64,000 nt of DNA from Sphaerisporangium melleum (lineage in GTDB: Bacteria > Actinomycetota > Actinomycetes > Streptosporangiales > Streptosporangiaceae), in contig NZ_BMNT01000016.1 of NCBI RefSeq assembly GCF_014646695.1, positions 52,144 through 116,143 on the forward strand, in the 5' to 3' direction. The notes beneath the pieces were generated by a model. The model was not told where the DNA came from and did not search any database. It saw only the letters and a list, made by a program, of their open reading frames with translations. Positions 19,051 to 29,471 of this stretch are shown one piece after another (within the stretch, counting starts at the first letter, position 1; the number at the start of each line of letters is the position of its first letter). The translations under genes were made by a program, and so were the position numbers.

Positions 19051-19516
19051 AGCCGCGGATCCGCCCCGGAGCCCGATGGCGCCCGGGAAGACTGCGGACC
19101 TGCGCCCGGCCGCCGCTTGCGCACGATGAGCCGGTCGCAGGTGCCGCGCGGTCCCTCGGCGGACCCAGGTGGCGACCGCCACGTGAGAGAGGGGCCCATC
19201 GCATGCCGTCAGGAGCGCTCACCGCGCCTCGGTCAGGGCGTACCGGCCACAGGCCGCCGAGCACAGAGCGGGTAAGGCAGTTGTCACCGCCCGCGCCGCC
19301 CGGCGGCGGCGTCCGGACGGGGCGGCCGCTTCGGGACTCCACCCCGCCGCATCGGCCCAGGTGACCGCGCGATGGCCGGACCCGCACCGCCGGCCGGACG
19401 GCCGGCCGGCGGATGTCACATCCGCCTCAGATCTTTCTCCGGACACCCCCGCCGCACCGCAGGATTTCTTACATCAGGTCCTTACCGGCCCTTTACCGGT
19501 GCCACACTGATGTCCC
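19051..19516. other. Gene-free stretch upstream of the GHL10 gene
   Basis: About 465 bases without a gene. Close to the next start there is a tandem CTTACCGG / TTTACCGG repeat (19482-19499) and a weak CACACT eight bases before the ATG, perhaps part of a promoter. Confidence 0.35.
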
Positions 19517-21169
19517 ATGCGAAACGGACATGGGCCCCTGCTCGTCGCGACCACCATCGCGGTGGTGACCACGGGCGTCGCCTACACCTTCGGGCCGCAC
19601 ACCGCTCCCGGCAAGGCCCGCGCCGCGACCACGACCGCCACGGCGAAGCCGTCGGCCACCGGCCCGGCCAAGACCGCGACCGGCAGGGCCAAGCCGGCCA
19701 CGACCGGGCAGGCGGGACGCGCGGCGAGCGAGCAGGAGTGCCAGGTGAGCGGCGACTTCCCCAAGCGCCAGCTCCGGGGCGTGTGGATCGCGACGGTGCA
19801 CAACGTGGACTGGCCGACCAAGCCCGGCCTCACCCAGGCCCGCCAGCAGGCGGAGTATCTCCGCATCCTGGACAACGCGGTGAAGCGCAAGCTCAACGCC
19901 GTGTTCGTCCAGGTCCGCCCGGCCTCCGACGCGATCTACAAGTCCCCCTACGAGCCCTGGTCGCAGTGGCTGGCCGGCGCTCCCGGCCGCGACCCCGGCT
20001 GGGAGCCGTTGCCCTTCCTGATCGACGAGGCGCACAAGCGCGGCCTGGAGTTCCACGCCTGGTTCAACCCCTACCGCGCCGCCGACAAGGACGACCTGAC
20101 CAAGCTGCCCGCGAACCACCCGGCCCGGCAGCACCCGAGCTGGGTGGTCAAGCACGAGGGCAGGCTCTACTACAACCCCGGCCTGCCGCAGGTGCGCGCG
20201 CACACCGTCAAGGTCGTGAAAGACGTCGTCCAGCGGTACGACATCGACGGCGTGCACTTCGACGACTACTTCTACCCCTATCCCGGCAAGGGCACGAAGT
20301 TCGCCGACGCCGCCGCCTTTACAAAGTACGGCAAGGGCATGTCGCTGGCCGACTGGCGGCGGGAGAACGTCAACACGCTGGTCGCCCAGGTCGGTGCGGC
20401 CGTGCACGAGGCCAAGCCGTACGTCAAGTTCGGCATCAGCCCGTTCGGCATCTGGCGTAACAAGTCCGACGACCCGTCCGGCTCGGACACCAAGGGCCTG
20501 TCGGCCTACGACGCGATCTACGCCGACGCCCGCGCGTGGATCAAGGCCGGGTCGGTCGACTACATCATGCCGCAGCTCTACTGGCCCCGGGGCTTCGCCG
20601 CCGCCGACTACGCCAAGCTGGTGCCCTGGTGGGCGAACGAGGTCAAGGGCACCGGTGTCCACCTCTACATCGGCCAGGCGCTCTACCGGGTCGGCAGCAA
20701 GGACGTGCCCGCCTGGACCAAGGCCGGCGAGCTGCCCGCCCACCTGACCCTCAACCGCAAGCACCCCGAGGTGCGCGGGGACGTCTACTTCAGTGCCGCC
20801 CAGCTCGCCGGCAACCCGCTCGGCGTGCTGGACGCCCTGGTAAAGGGCCACTACTCCCGGCCCGCGCTCCCGCCGCTGATGGCCGCCCGCGGCGGCGCCG
20901 CGCCGGCGGTCCCGGCCGCGCCCCGGCTGGCCGGCGGGACACTGCGCTGGAAGTCCTCCCCCGGGGCCCACTCCTACGCGGTCTACCGGGTGGCGGACGG
21001 CAAGCCCGACGCCTGCGCCACGGGCGACGCGCGCAACCTGGTGGCCGTGGTGCCGGCCGCCGAAGGCGCCGAGCAGGCCTTTCCCGCCGGGGCGGCCGGC
21101 ACGTACCTGGTGAGCGCGCTCGACCGGCTCGGCAACGAGAGCGGCCCGGCCACCGCCACCCTGCCCTGA
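19517..21169 (+). CDS. Secreted glycosyl hydrolase-like 10 (GHL10/DUF187) protein
   Basis: A 550-residue exported protein. It has an N-terminal signal/anchor (LLVATTIAVVTTGVAYTFG), a 50-residue Ala/Thr/Lys-rich linker, then a TIM-barrel-like GHL10 domain: RGVWIATVHNVDWP, NAVFVQVRPASDAIYKS, GLEFHAWFNPYRA, YDIDGVHFDDYFYPYP, DYIMPQLYWPR. The last 90 residues form a fibronectin type III-like domain (YAVYRVADG...TYLVSALDRLGNESGPA). GHL10 proteins act on cell-envelope or exogenous polysaccharide; the substrate here is unknown. Start ATG 19517. Confidence 0.88.
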   Translation: MRNGHGPLLVATTIAVVTTGVAYTFGPHTAPGKARAATTTATAKPSATGPAKTATGRAKPATTGQAGRAASEQECQVSGDFPKRQLRGVWIATVHNVDWPTKPGLTQARQQAEYLRILDNAVKRKLNAVFVQVRPASDAIYKSPYEPWSQWLAGAPGRDPGWEPLPFLIDEAHKRGLEFHAWFNPYRAADKDDLTKLPANHPARQHPSWVVKHEGRLYYNPGLPQVRAHTVKVVKDVVQRYDIDGVHFDDYFYPYPGKGTKFADAAAFTKYGKGMSLADWRRENVNTLVAQVGAAVHEAKPYVKFGISPFGIWRNKSDDPSGSDTKGLSAYDAIYADARAWIKAGSVDYIMPQLYWPRGFAAADYAKLVPWWANEVKGTGVHLYIGQALYRVGSKDVPAWTKAGELPAHLTLNRKHPEVRGDVYFSAAQLAGNPLGVLDALVKGHYSRPALPPLMAARGGAAPAVPAAPRLAGGTLRWKSSPGAHSYAVYRVADGKPDACATGDARNLVAVVPAAEGAEQAFPAGAAGTYLVSALDRLGNESGPATATLP

Positions 21170-21555
21170 TCGCACGGTGCGGAGGTAGGTGCGCGCCTCC
21201 TGCCCGCCCCAGGGTCTTCGACGCGATCCGCCGGCCCTTTCCGGGAGGCGCTCACCTGCACTCAGCGGACGCGGCGCACGTCCCCTGTCTCGTCCGGCGC
21301 ACCTGGCCGTGCGCCCCTGCCGGCGTCTGCGCGCACCGGCCCGCCCACTCGGCAAGGTGACCACCCCGCGCCTCGTACCGCGGACCGGCCGCCGTGATCG
21401 CTCGCGAGGAGGGGCACCGGCCGGGCCGTGGGGCCGTCCGGCACGGACCTCTTCCGCCCGGGCGAGGGCGTTCCCACCGATTCCCTGGACCGGGTGAGCC
21501 GCTTTCCCGTACGGTTCCAGGGGTTTCGCGGGTGGACGTCACAGGAGGTCATTCA
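21170..21555. other. Intergenic region with possible promoter for the next gene
   Basis: About 385 bases. An inverted repeat CCCTGGA (21483-21489) / TCCAGGG (21516-21522) brackets a candidate -10, TACGGT (21510-21515), which would give a 30-35-base leader to the GTG at 21556. Possible operator, unproven. Confidence 0.35.
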
Positions 21556-23691
21556 GTGGTGAGGCGGGCGCTGGGCGCATTGGCGGTGATCACGCTGCTG
21601 CTGATCACGACCGGCGCTGCGTGGGCGGAGACTCCCGGGCGGGCGAGCGCCCCTGGGCGGGTGGCGCTGATCGGCGTGCCCGGCCTGCGCTGGGACGACG
21701 TGTCCGCCGACGGCACACCGAACCTCTGGCGGCTCGCCGGGCAGAGCGCGATCGGTTCGATGTCGGTGCGCACCGTGGGCCGCGTCACCTGCCCCTACGA
21801 CGGCTGGCTGACCGTGTCCTCCGGCGTGCGCGCCTCGGTGGGCGCCCGCTGCGGCCCGCCGCCCGCGGTGGAACAGCGGGGCGGCGCGGGAGTCCTTCCC
21901 GGGTTCGACTGGCTCTGGACCGTGCGCGACGCCGACCAGGCCGGCTCGCTCGGCACGGCCCTGCGCGCGGCGGGCACCTGCACCTCCGCCGTCGGCCCCG
22001 GCGCCGCGCTGGCGCTGGCCGACCGGTCCGGCCGGGTCGACCGCTACGCCCCCACCCCCGAGGCGGTCGCCGACTGGTCGGCCTGCCCGGTGGTCGCCGT
22101 CGACATCGACGCCCTGGTCCGCCCCTACATCGACGGGGAACTGCTGGCCGACGCCGCCGAACGGCTCTCCCCCGCCGACCGCCGGGCCGCCGTCCGCGCC
22201 GCCGACGCCGCCGCCGGCCAGGTCCTCGCGCGCCTGCCCGCGGGCACCGAGATCCTGCTGGCCGGGCTGTCCGACCACGGCTCCGAGCCGCACCTGCGGG
22301 TGGCCATGTGGCGGGCGCAGGGCACGCAGGGCCACTTCCTGGGCGCGCGGTCCACCCACCGCGACGACATGGTGATCCTGCCCGACCTGACCGCCACGGT
22401 CCTGCGGGCCGCCGGAGCCGCCGTCCCCGCGACGGTGATCGGCGTGCCCTGGGGGCCGACCCGCCCGACCGGTCTGGACGACGGCGTGGCGGCGCTGCGG
22501 CACGCCGATGTGGCCGGGCAGACCATCCGCGCCGTCGGCGGCGGGTTCTTCACCGGCCTGGCCGTGCTCCAGGTGCTCTTCTACGCGGTGGCCTTCCTGC
22601 TGCTGCGCCGTCGCCGCGGCCTTCCCGGTGTGCGGGTCGCGGCGCTCGCCCTCGCCTCGCTGCCGGTGTCGACCTATCTGGTCAACCTCACCCCGTGGGA
22701 ACGGACGGCCGAGCCCGCGCCGGTGCTGGTGGGCGGGGTGCTGCTGTGCGCCGCGGTACTGACCGGCCTGGCCCTCGGCCTGCCGGCCGCCTGGGCGCGG
22801 CTGCGCGGACGGCCGGGGGCGGGCGCGGTGCTCGGCCCGCCGGCGGTGATCGCGGGCGTCACGGCCGCCGTGCTGGTCGGCGACCTGCTGACCGGTACGC
22901 CGCTGCAACTCGACAGCATCATGGGCTACACCGGCGTGGTGGGCGCCCGCTACTACGGACTGGGCAACATCCCCTTCGCTCTGCTGGCCACCGCCGTGCT
23001 GCTGCTGACCACGACCGTCGCCGACGGCCTGCTGCGGGCGGGGCGCCGTCGCCTGGCCGTCATCCTGGTCGCCGGGCTGGGCGGCTTCGCGATGATCCTG
23101 GACGGCTGGCCGGGCGTCGGGAGCGACTTCGGCGGGGTGATCGCCTTCGTGCCCGGCATCGCGGTCACCGCTCTGCTGGTGGCCGGCCGGCGGGTCTCGG
23201 TGGTCCGGCTCGGCGCGTTCTGCGCGGCCGGCGGGGTGCTGGTGATGGGCATCGCCTACCTGGACCACCTGCGCCCGCCCGCCTCGCAGACCCACCTCGG
23301 GCGCTTCGCCGGCCAGGTGATCGACGGCACGTTCCTGCCGGTGATCGGGCGCAAGCTGGCCGCCATGCTGAGCACGCTGCTGTCGCCCAATCTGATGCCG
23401 ATCGTGATCGCGGCCTTCGCGTTCCTGGTGTTCGCCCTGCTGCGGCCGGACACCGCGAGCGCCGGGGTGCTGCCGGTGGCCTTTGAGCGGGCGCCGACGT
23501 TGCGCGCGGGCCTGGTCGGCGCCCTGGTCAGCGGCGTGGTCGGCATGCTGGTCAACGACTCGGGTGCCGCGGTGCTGTCGATGGCGCTCGCCCTGGCGGT
23601 CCCGCTGGTGCTGTCGGCGGGCATCCGGGCCATCGGCGCGGGCGAGGCGCCGGCCCGTCCGGCTCCCGTGCTCAGCCCGCTGCCCACCTGA
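21556..23691 (+). CDS. Polytopic membrane protein with alkaline phosphatase-like extracellular domain
   Basis: 711 residues from GTG 21556, with GGAGGT 6 bases ahead. The order is: a signal/first helix (ALGALAVITLLLITTGAAWA); an extracytoplasmic domain of about 290 residues that starts VALIGVPGLRWDDV and contains LLAGLSDHGSEPHL, resembling the alkaline-phosphatase superfamily metal-site elements; then about ten membrane helices. The catalytic nucleophile cannot be assigned and the enzyme may be inactive. Such proteins are common in actinobacteria near envelope genes but have no known role that I can name. It converges with the HIT gene. Confidence 0.7.
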   Translation: MVRRALGALAVITLLLITTGAAWAETPGRASAPGRVALIGVPGLRWDDVSADGTPNLWRLAGQSAIGSMSVRTVGRVTCPYDGWLTVSSGVRASVGARCGPPPAVEQRGGAGVLPGFDWLWTVRDADQAGSLGTALRAAGTCTSAVGPGAALALADRSGRVDRYAPTPEAVADWSACPVVAVDIDALVRPYIDGELLADAAERLSPADRRAAVRAADAAAGQVLARLPAGTEILLAGLSDHGSEPHLRVAMWRAQGTQGHFLGARSTHRDDMVILPDLTATVLRAAGAAVPATVIGVPWGPTRPTGLDDGVAALRHADVAGQTIRAVGGGFFTGLAVLQVLFYAVAFLLLRRRRGLPGVRVAALALASLPVSTYLVNLTPWERTAEPAPVLVGGVLLCAAVLTGLALGLPAAWARLRGRPGAGAVLGPPAVIAGVTAAVLVGDLLTGTPLQLDSIMGYTGVVGARYYGLGNIPFALLATAVLLLTTTVADGLLRAGRRRLAVILVAGLGGFAMILDGWPGVGSDFGGVIAFVPGIAVTALLVAGRRVSVVRLGAFCAAGGVLVMGIAYLDHLRPPASQTHLGRFAGQVIDGTFLPVIGRKLAAMLSTLLSPNLMPIVIAAFAFLVFALLRPDTASAGVLPVAFERAPTLRAGLVGALVSGVVGMLVNDSGAAVLSMALALAVPLVLSAGIRAIGAGEAPARPAPVLSPLPT

Positions 23692-23756
23692 GGCCGGGGG
23701 ACGGCGCGGTCCTGGCCGTACCTGATCACCGGATGCCAGAAGGCCGGCCCGGGATG

Positions 23757-23780
23757 CGCCCCCGGTGAGAGCCGGGGGCG
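23757..23780. terminator. Hairpin between converging genes
   Basis: Perfect 9-bp stem CGCCCCCGG / CCGGGGGCG with loop TGAGAG, between the stops of the membrane protein (plus) and the HIT protein (minus). It could serve both. Confidence 0.65.
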
Positions 23781-23802
23781 TCGGGCCGCTGGGCCGCGCC
23801 GG

Positions 23803-24345
23803 TCAGGCGGGCCAGGCGCCGGCGAGCAGTTCGCGGGTGTCCTGCAGGAGCTGCGGCAGCACCTTGGTGTGCCCGACCACCGGCATGAAGTTGGTGTCGC
23901 CGCCCCAGCGCGGCACGATGTGCTGGTGCAGGTGGGCGGCGATGCCCGCGCCCGCGACGTGGCCGAGGTTCATTCCGACGTTGAACCCCTGGGCCCCGCT
24001 GGCCTTGCGCAGCGCGAGCAGCGCGCGCTTGGTGAAGTCGGCCAGCTCGGCGGTCTCCCCCTCGTCCAGCTCGGTGTAGTCGGCGACGTGGCGGTAGGGC
24101 ACCACCATCAGGTGGCCGGAGTTGTACGGGTAGAGGTTGAGCACGGCGAACACCGAGGAGCCGCGGGCGACGATCAGCCCTTCCTGGTCGCTCATCTTCG
24201 GGATCTCGCAGAACGGGCAGCCGTCACCGGGCCCGGTGCCGGTCGGCTTGTTCTCCCCCTTGATGTACGCCATGCGATGCGGGGTCCACAGACGCTGGAA
24301 GTGGTCGGGATCTCCCGCACCGGGCTGCTCAATCGGCTCCTGCAT
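23803..24345 (-). CDS. HIT-domain hydrolase/phosphorylase (Ap4A phosphorylase-like)
   Basis: A histidine-triad nucleotide-binding protein; the family acts on dinucleoside polyphosphates. The triad is in HLHQHIVPRW, preceded by NVGMNLGHVAGAG; FQRLWTPHRMAYIKGENKP and CPFCEIPK near the N-terminus are typical of the mycobacterial Rv2613c-type Ap4A phosphorylases. I chose ATG 24345 (MQEPIEQPG) because TATGCT sits 7 bases before it, the layout of a leaderless promoter. The gene follows thrS by about 70 bases, the same pair as in mycobacteria. Confidence 0.9.
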   Translation of the reverse strand: MQEPIEQPGAGDPDHFQRLWTPHRMAYIKGENKPTGTGPGDGCPFCEIPKMSDQEGLIVARGSSVFAVLNLYPYNSGHLMVVPYRHVADYTELDEGETAELADFTKRALLALRKASGAQGFNVGMNLGHVAGAGIAAHLHQHIVPRWGGDTNFMPVVGHTKVLPQLLQDTRELLAGAWPA

Positions 24346-24414
24346 GCCATGCAGCATAGGACGAGGGCGACGGCGGCGCCTCCCCGGCACCGCCGTCGCC
24401 CCGGCGGCCTTCGA

Positions 24415-26382
24415 TCAGACCTGGACGCGGCGCTCCACGGCGTCGACGATCTTCGCGATCGCCTCCTCCACCGGCACGCCGTTGTCCTGCTCGCCGCTGC
24501 GGTAGCGGAAGGAGACCGCGCCTGCGGCGATGTCCTCGTCGCCGGCCAGCAGCATGAACGGCACCTTGGACTTCTGCGCGTTGCGGATCTTCTTCTGCAT
24601 GCGGTCGGCCGAGGAGTCCACCTCGACCCGGATGCCGCGTTCACGCAGCCGCGCGGCGACCTCCTCGAGGTAGGGCGCGTGGGCGTCGGCGATCGGGATG
24701 CCGACCACCTGCACCGGGGCCAGCCAGGGCGGGAACGCCCCGGCGTAGTGCTCGACCAGGACGCCGAAGAACCGCTCGATCGACCCGAACAGCGCCCGGT
24801 GGATCATGACCGGCCGCTGGCGTGCCCCGTCCGCTCCCTGGAACTCCAGCTCGAAGCGCTCGGGAAGGTTGAAGTCGAGCTGGATGGTCGACATCTGCCA
24901 CGAGCGGCCGATGGCGTCCCGCGCCTGCACGGAGATCTTGGGACCGTAGAACGCCGCCCCACCGGGGTCGAGCACCAGCTCGAGCTTCTCGGACTCGGCG
25001 ACCTCGCGCAGCGTCTCGGTGGCCTCCTCCCAGTCTTCGTCGGTGCCGACGAACTTGACCGGGTCCTTGGTGGACAGCTCCAGGTAGAAGTCGTCCAGGC
25101 CGTAGTCGCGCAGCAGGTCGAGCACGAAGCGCAGCAGCGAGGTCAGCTCGCCGCGCATCTGGTCGCGGGTGCAGTAGATGTGCGCGTCGTCCTGGGTGAG
25201 CCCGCGCACGCGGGTCAGGCCGTGCACCACGCCGGACTTCTCGTAGCGGTAGACGGTGCCGAACTCGAACAGCCGCAGCGGCAGCTCACGGTAGGACCGC
25301 CCGCGGGCCCGGAAGATCAGGTTGTGCATCGGGCAGTTCATCGGCTTGAGGTAGTAGCGCGCGCCCTCGAGCTCCATGGGCGGGAACATGCCGTCGGCGT
25401 ACCAGTCGAGGTGGCCGGAGACCTGGTAGAGGTGCTCCTTGGTGATGTGCGGGGTGTTGACGAAGGAGTACCCGGCCTCTTCGTGCCGCTTGCGGGAGTA
25501 GTCCTCCATCAGCTTGCGGATCACCCCGCCCTTGGGGTGGAACACCGGCAGGCCGGAGCCCAGCTCGGGCGGGAAGGAGAACAGGTCGAGCTCGGCGCCG
25601 AGCTTGCGGTGGTCGCGCTTCTCGGCCTCCTCCAGCAGGCGCAGATATTCGTCCTGCTTGTCGCGGGACTCCCACGCGGTGCCGTAGATGCGCTGGAGCT
25701 GCGGGTTCTTCTCACTGCCCCGCCAGTAGGCCCCACCGGAGCGCATCAGCTTGAACGCCGGGATCACCCGGGTGGAGGGCAGGTGCGGCCCGCGGCACAG
25801 GTCCTTCCAGCACAGCTCGCCCGACTTGGGGTCGAGGTTGTCGTAGATGGTGAGCTGGCCGCCGCCGACCTCGACGCTCTCCTCGTCGGCGGCGCCGCCC
25901 TTCAGGCCGATGAGCTCCAGCTTGTAGGGCTCGGCGGCGAGCTCCTCGCGGGCGGCCTCGTCGCTGACCGGACGCCTGCTGAACAGCTGGCCCTGCTTGA
26001 CGATCTCGCGCATGCGCTTCTCGACGCGCTTGAGGTCGTCGGGGGTGAAGGGCTCGGCCACGTCGAAGTCGTAGTAGAAGCCGTTCTCGACCGGCGGGCC
26101 GATGCCGAGCCGGGCCCCGGGGAAGATCTCCTGGACGGCCTGGGCCATGACGTGCGCGGTGGAGTGGCGCAGGATCGCCCGGCCCTCGCCGCTGTCGATG
26201 GTGATCGGCTCGACCACGTCGCCGTCCTCGACGACGGCGGCCAGGTCGCGCGGCTCGCCGTTGACGCGAGCGGCGATGACGGTGCGGCCGTCGGCCTCGA
26301 GTGCCTCGCCGGCCGTCGTGCCGCCCGCCACCACACGCTCGGCTCCGGCGAGGGTGATGCGTATTTCGAGGGCGGCAGACAC
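24415..26382 (-). CDS. thrS: Threonyl-tRNA synthetase
   Basis: Class II aminoacyl-tRNA synthetase charging tRNA-Thr. 655 residues: N-terminal TGS-like domain ([23 protein letters not shown]), editing domain with [11 protein letters not shown], then the catalytic core with zinc ligands in [11 protein letters not shown] and motif 2 region [33 protein letters not shown], motif 3 [19 protein letters not shown], and the anticodon-binding domain. Start GTG 26382 with TTGGAG 6 bases ahead. The reading frame is open far upstream, but that extension is not ThrRS. No T-box leader was seen. Confidence 0.97.
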   Translation of the reverse strand: MSAALEIRITLAGAERVVAGGTTAGEALEADGRTVIAARVNGEPRDLAAVVEDGDVVEPITIDSGEGRAILRHSTAHVMAQAVQEIFPGARLGIGPPVENGFYYDFDVAEPFTPDDLKRVEKRMREIVKQGQLFSRRPVSDEAAREELAAEPYKLELIGLKGGAADEESVEVGGGQLTIYDNLDPKSGELCWKDLCRGPHLPSTRVIPAFKLMRSGGAYWRGSEKNPQLQRIYGTAWESRDKQDEYLRLLEEAEKRDHRKLGAELDLFSFPPELGSGLPVFHPKGGVIRKLMEDYSRKRHEEAGYSFVNTPHITKEHLYQVSGHLDWYADGMFPPMELEGARYYLKPMNCPMHNLIFRARGRSYRELPLRLFEFGTVYRYEKSGVVHGLTRVRGLTQDDAHIYCTRDQMRGELTSLLRFVLDLLRDYGLDDFYLELSTKDPVKFVGTDEDWEEATETLREVAESEKLELVLDPGGAAFYGPKISVQARDAIGRSWQMSTIQLDFNLPERFELEFQGADGARQRPVMIHRALFGSIERFFGVLVEHYAGAFPPWLAPVQVVGIPIADAHAPYLEEVAARLRERGIRVEVDSSADRMQKKIRNAQKSKVPFMLLAGDEDIAAGAVSFRYRSGEQDNGVPVEEAIAKIVDAVERRVQV

Positions 26383-26531
26383 GGTTGGCTCCAAGGAGGT
26401 GATGGGCTGTCGCGGACGCGTTCCGCTTGTCGTGCCGATGCTACCGGGAAACCGTGGCGCGTCACGCGGCACCGCGTGCTCCGCCCGCTCGCCCGGCGCC
26501 ACCCCCTCCGGGGCTGCCCGCCGCCCTTCCT

Positions 26532-27149
26532 TCAGGCCTTGCGGCGGCGGTCCTCGACGGGCCGCAGGCCCAGCCCGGTCAGCTGGGCACGGGTGCCGCG
26601 GAAGACGTTGCGGTCGAGAGAGCCGTGCGCGTACTGGTGGATGGCCCAGCGCTCCCAGGGCGGCGGCACGACCGGCCGGCCCTTGGGATGGCTGGGGGCC
26701 GCGATCCACAGCGGGTAGTCCTGCAGGCCCGCGCAGTAGCCCTTCTTGGCGAAGGACAGGAAGGTGTAGATCAACGGCCGCACTCCGGTGACCACGCTGA
26801 CGACGTAGCACCAGCGCCGGGCGAACGCGGCGACCCGGTGCGGCGGCAGGTGCCCGGAGCGCTCCAGGTCCAGCGCGATGAGGTCGCCGGCCCGCAGGCC
26901 GCCCGCCGCGTCGATCACGTCCAGGAAGTGGCGCACCTGGTCGTCGGGGTCGCCCTTGGGGTGGGCGAAGTGGTAGGCGCCGCACACCAGCCAGTTCTCC
27001 CGCATGGCCGCCCAGTTGCGGGCGAACCACTTGTCGGTGAAGCCGGTGCCCTCGGTGGCCTTGGCGAAGCCGAAGTCGACGCCGTCCCCCGCGTGCCTGC
27101 CCCAGTCGACGGAGCCCTGCCAGTTGGACACATCGATGCCGTGCAGCAT
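26532..27149 (-). CDS. Glycoside hydrolase family 25 (lysozyme-like) protein
   Basis: A 205-residue GH25 muramidase-like domain with no signal peptide. Family marks are GIDVSNWQG with the conserved Asp, [23 protein letters not shown], the catalytic D-x-E in LIALDLE, and a C-terminal [11 protein letters not shown]25 enzymes cut beta-1,4 bonds between MurNAc and GlcNAc. Lack of an export signal is odd for a wall hydrolase; non-classical release or an intracellular substrate are options. ATG 27149 is used because GGGGGAG lies 11 bases ahead; GTG 27161 is possible. Confidence 0.87.
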   Translation of the reverse strand: MLHGIDVSNWQGSVDWGRHAGDGVDFGFAKATEGTGFTDKWFARNWAAMRENWLVCGAYHFAHPKGDPDDQVRHFLDVIDAAGGLRAGDLIALDLERSGHLPPHRVAAFARRWCYVVSVVTGVRPLIYTFLSFAKKGYCAGLQDYPLWIAAPSHPKGRPVVPPPWERWAIHQYAHGSLDRNVFRGTRAQLTGLGLRPVEDRRRKA

Positions 27150-27488
27150 GAAGCGATCCACTCCCCCGAAGCCGCCTCACCGAGAGTCTAGTGAGACCGG
27201 CTCCCGCGGCCCGGCGGGACACACCCCGGCCTGGCCAGGAGCATCTCAAGAACGACCGGTCCCCGGAGTCCCTGGGCCCTGGTGGCCTGCAGGGCCGCCG
27301 GGACCGGCGGGGCGCCACACCCGGGGCACGGGCAGGGCGGCCCGCACGGGCCTCGCGCACGAAGCGGCCTCGCAGGGGCTCGCGCCCAAGCGGTCGCGGG
27401 CGGAGCGGTACGCGGGGCCTGCCGGGGCACTGGATCCGCGGTTCGCGCGGGACGCGGCGGGCGGTGCGGTCACCGATAGGGTTGCGGG
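27150..27488. other. Divergent promoter region, GH25 / BpsA-like
   Basis: About 340 bases. On the plus strand TAGGGT (27477-27482) lies 6 bases before the ATG at 27489, a leaderless-promoter pattern. On the minus strand TAGACT near 27190 could be the -10 for the GH25 gene. No further element seen. Confidence 0.45.
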
Positions 27489-29090
27489 ATGGAGCCCGAC
27501 GGAGTGGCCAGGCTGCTGGCCGAGGCCGGGGTGGACGCCAGACGGCTGCGGGCGGCCCTTGAGCTGCTGTGCGACGGCGCCTGGTGGACGACGGCCGATC
27601 TGGTGCGCGAGAGCGCGACCTCCCGGCGCGGCGTCGAGGCGCTGCTCGGTGTGCTCGGCCCGCAGCGCGCGGAAGACCGGTTCCGGCTGGGCGAGGAGCA
27701 GGCACGCGCGTGCCGCGCGCTGCTCGGCGGCGGCTTCCCCGCGGCGGCCGATCCGGTCGCCCACCTGCTGCCCGCGCACGCCGGCGTCGTTGCGCGGATG
27801 CGCGAACTGATCGAGACCGGGCCGCGGGCCCGGCGGGCGCTGGACCACGTGGCCGCGACGCCCGAGACCGTCGTGCGCAGGGCGCTGCTGCTGGGCGCCC
27901 GGTTCTGGCTGCCCGGGGCGCGGCTGCTGTGCGTGGGCGACCACGACCTGACCTCGCTCGCGGTCGCCATGATCCACCCGGGCGTCCAGGTGACCGTGGT
28001 GGACGTCGACGACCGCATCCTGGCCCACATCGACGGCCAGGCCCGGCGGCTCGGCCTGGACGTACGCGCCCGGTGGGCCGACCTGCGGCTCGGCCTGCCG
28101 CCCTCGGCCCATGGCCAGGCCGACCTGGCGATCACCGACCCGCCCTACACCCCCGAGGGCGTCGGGCTGTTCGTGGCCAGGGCGGTCGAAGGGCTGGCCG
28201 ATCCCGAGCGCGGACGGGTGCTGCTGGCGTACGGGGTGAGCGAGCGCACGCCGATGCTCGCACTGAAGGTGCAGAATGCCCTGCACGCCCTCAACCTCGT
28301 GCTTGAGGCGATGTATCCAGACTTCAACCGCTATTTCGGCGCGGAGGCCATCGGCTCGGCCGCCGACCTGTACGTGCTGCGCCCCACCACCAAGACACGT
28401 CCGGCGGTGGCCGCCCGGGTCGAGGGCTACGGCACGGCGATCTACACCCACGGTCCGCAGTCGGTGGAGACGGCCCGGCCGGCCGGCGCGCGACCGGCAG
28501 GGCCGGCGTCCCTGCTGGACGAGGGGTTCGCGCCGGAGGTGCTGGTGGGCGACTGGCCCAAGGACGTGCTGCCGCGGCTGCCGCGGGCCAGGCCCGCGAC
28601 CTGGCTCGCCAAGCCGTACGCCTCATCGCCGGACCGGGTGGCGATCGCCCTGCCGGCCGGGCTGGAGGCCGCCCTGCCCCGCCTGCTGCTGGCCACTCGC
28701 GCCCGGCACGTGCGCGCCTTCCTCGCCGCGCCCGGCCCTTCCCTGGTGTCCGCGCTCTCCGCGCTGTCCCCGGTGTACGAGATCGCCGTCCAGGGGCAGG
28801 CGGTGGACGCCGTGCGGCTGCCGCCCGCGCAGGACGAGGCCGGGCGCCTGGTGCGCGCCGTGCTGGACAACGCGCACGGCAAGGTCGCCAACACCTGGCG
28901 TGAGGCGCTGATCAGAGCCCGCGGCCACCTCACCAAGCGCCAGGCCAGGGCGCTCGTCACCGCGACGGCGCCCTGGGCGGCCGAGGCGACGCCGCTGGAG
29001 CTGCCCGCGCACCTGCTGCGCGAGCTCCCGGTGGCGGTCGCCGCCTCGCTGCGCGAGGCCGGGGTGACGTCGGAGCGCGCCGGCGGGTGA
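27489..29090 (+). CDS. BpsA-like (DUF43) bis-aminopropyl-spermidine synthase family protein with extra C-terminal region
   Basis: 533 residues. The first 330 or so match the BpsA layout of an N-terminal winged-helix-like part followed by a Rossmann methyltransferase-like aminopropyltransferase fold: [18 protein letters not shown] (cofactor loop), [14 protein letters not shown], and the active-site [10 protein letters not shown]. In thermophilic archaea and Thermus the family makes branched polyamines by adding aminopropyl groups to spermidine. Residues from about 340 onward are beyond that core and I do not recognise them. It probably starts leaderless from TAGGGT. The actual acceptor in a mesophilic actinomycete is unknown. 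Confidence 0.75.
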   Translation: MEPDGVARLLAEAGVDARRLRAALELLCDGAWWTTADLVRESATSRRGVEALLGVLGPQRAEDRFRLGEEQARACRALLGGGFPAAADPVAHLLPAHAGVVARMRELIETGPRARRALDHVAATPETVVRRALLLGARFWLPGARLLCVGDHDLTSLAVAMIHPGVQVTVVDVDDRILAHIDGQARRLGLDVRARWADLRLGLPPSAHGQADLAITDPPYTPEGVGLFVARAVEGLADPERGRVLLAYGVSERTPMLALKVQNALHALNLVLEAMYPDFNRYFGAEAIGSAADLYVLRPTTKTRPAVAARVEGYGTAIYTHGPQSVETARPAGARPAGPASLLDEGFAPEVLVGDWPKDVLPRLPRARPATWLAKPYASSPDRVAIALPAGLEAALPRLLLATRARHVRAFLAAPGPSLVSALSALSPVYEIAVQGQAVDAVRLPPAQDEAGRLVRAVLDNAHGKVANTWREALIRARGHLTKRQARALVTATAPWAAEATPLELPAHLLRELPVAVAASLREAGVTSERAGG

Positions 29091-29129
29091 GAGATGGTGG
29101 AGGGAGGACACCGAAGGGAGGTCCCCCTC

Positions 29130-29396
29130 ATGCAGGTCAAGCAGTGGACCGTCGAGGTCCAGATCACCGAGGACGACAACGACGACCGCACCGTCGCGCG
29201 GGCCGTGCTGCTCACGCCCGACGGCACGCGGCACGAGAGCGTCGGGTACGCCCGCCGCAACCCGATCGACCGGCCGATCCCCGACATCGGCGACGAACTG
29301 GCCGCCGGGCGGGCGCTCGCCGACCTCGCGGGCAAGCTCACCGAGGACGCCGCCGAGGACGTCGCGCAGATGGCCGGGCCGGCCGGGCGCACCTGA
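29130..29396 (+). CDS. DUF1876 (dsRBD-fold) small protein
   Basis: An 88-residue acidic protein beginning MQVKQWTVEVQITEDDNDDRTVARAVLLTPDGTRHESVGYARRN, the pattern of the DUF1876 family (Rv2632c-type), whose fold resembles a double-stranded RNA-binding domain. Its function is unknown. ATG 29130 has GGGAGG about 9 bases ahead. It sits before hsp20 at the edge of the stress island; mycobacterial relatives are stress linked, which fits (inference). Confidence 0.8.
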   Translation: MQVKQWTVEVQITEDDNDDRTVARAVLLTPDGTRHESVGYARRNPIDRPIPDIGDELAAGRALADLAGKLTEDAAEDVAQMAGPAGRT

Positions 29397-29471
29397 CCGT
29401 CCGCACGCCGGGGAACGCCGCCGCGGGCGCGCGCCCGTCGCGGCGGGGCGGCGGGGCGAACGTCCTGGCCA

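Noticed and set aside
26383-26531. T-box leader upstream of thrS
   Set aside because: The gap is under 150 bases and shows no T-box sequence or specifier hairpin.
24415-27705. One 1,096-codon open frame covering thrS and the region upstream
   Set aside because: Only the part after GTG 26382 is threonyl-tRNA synthetase. The rest runs through the GH25 gene in another frame and has Arg/Pro-rich composition typical of GC-rich shadow frames.
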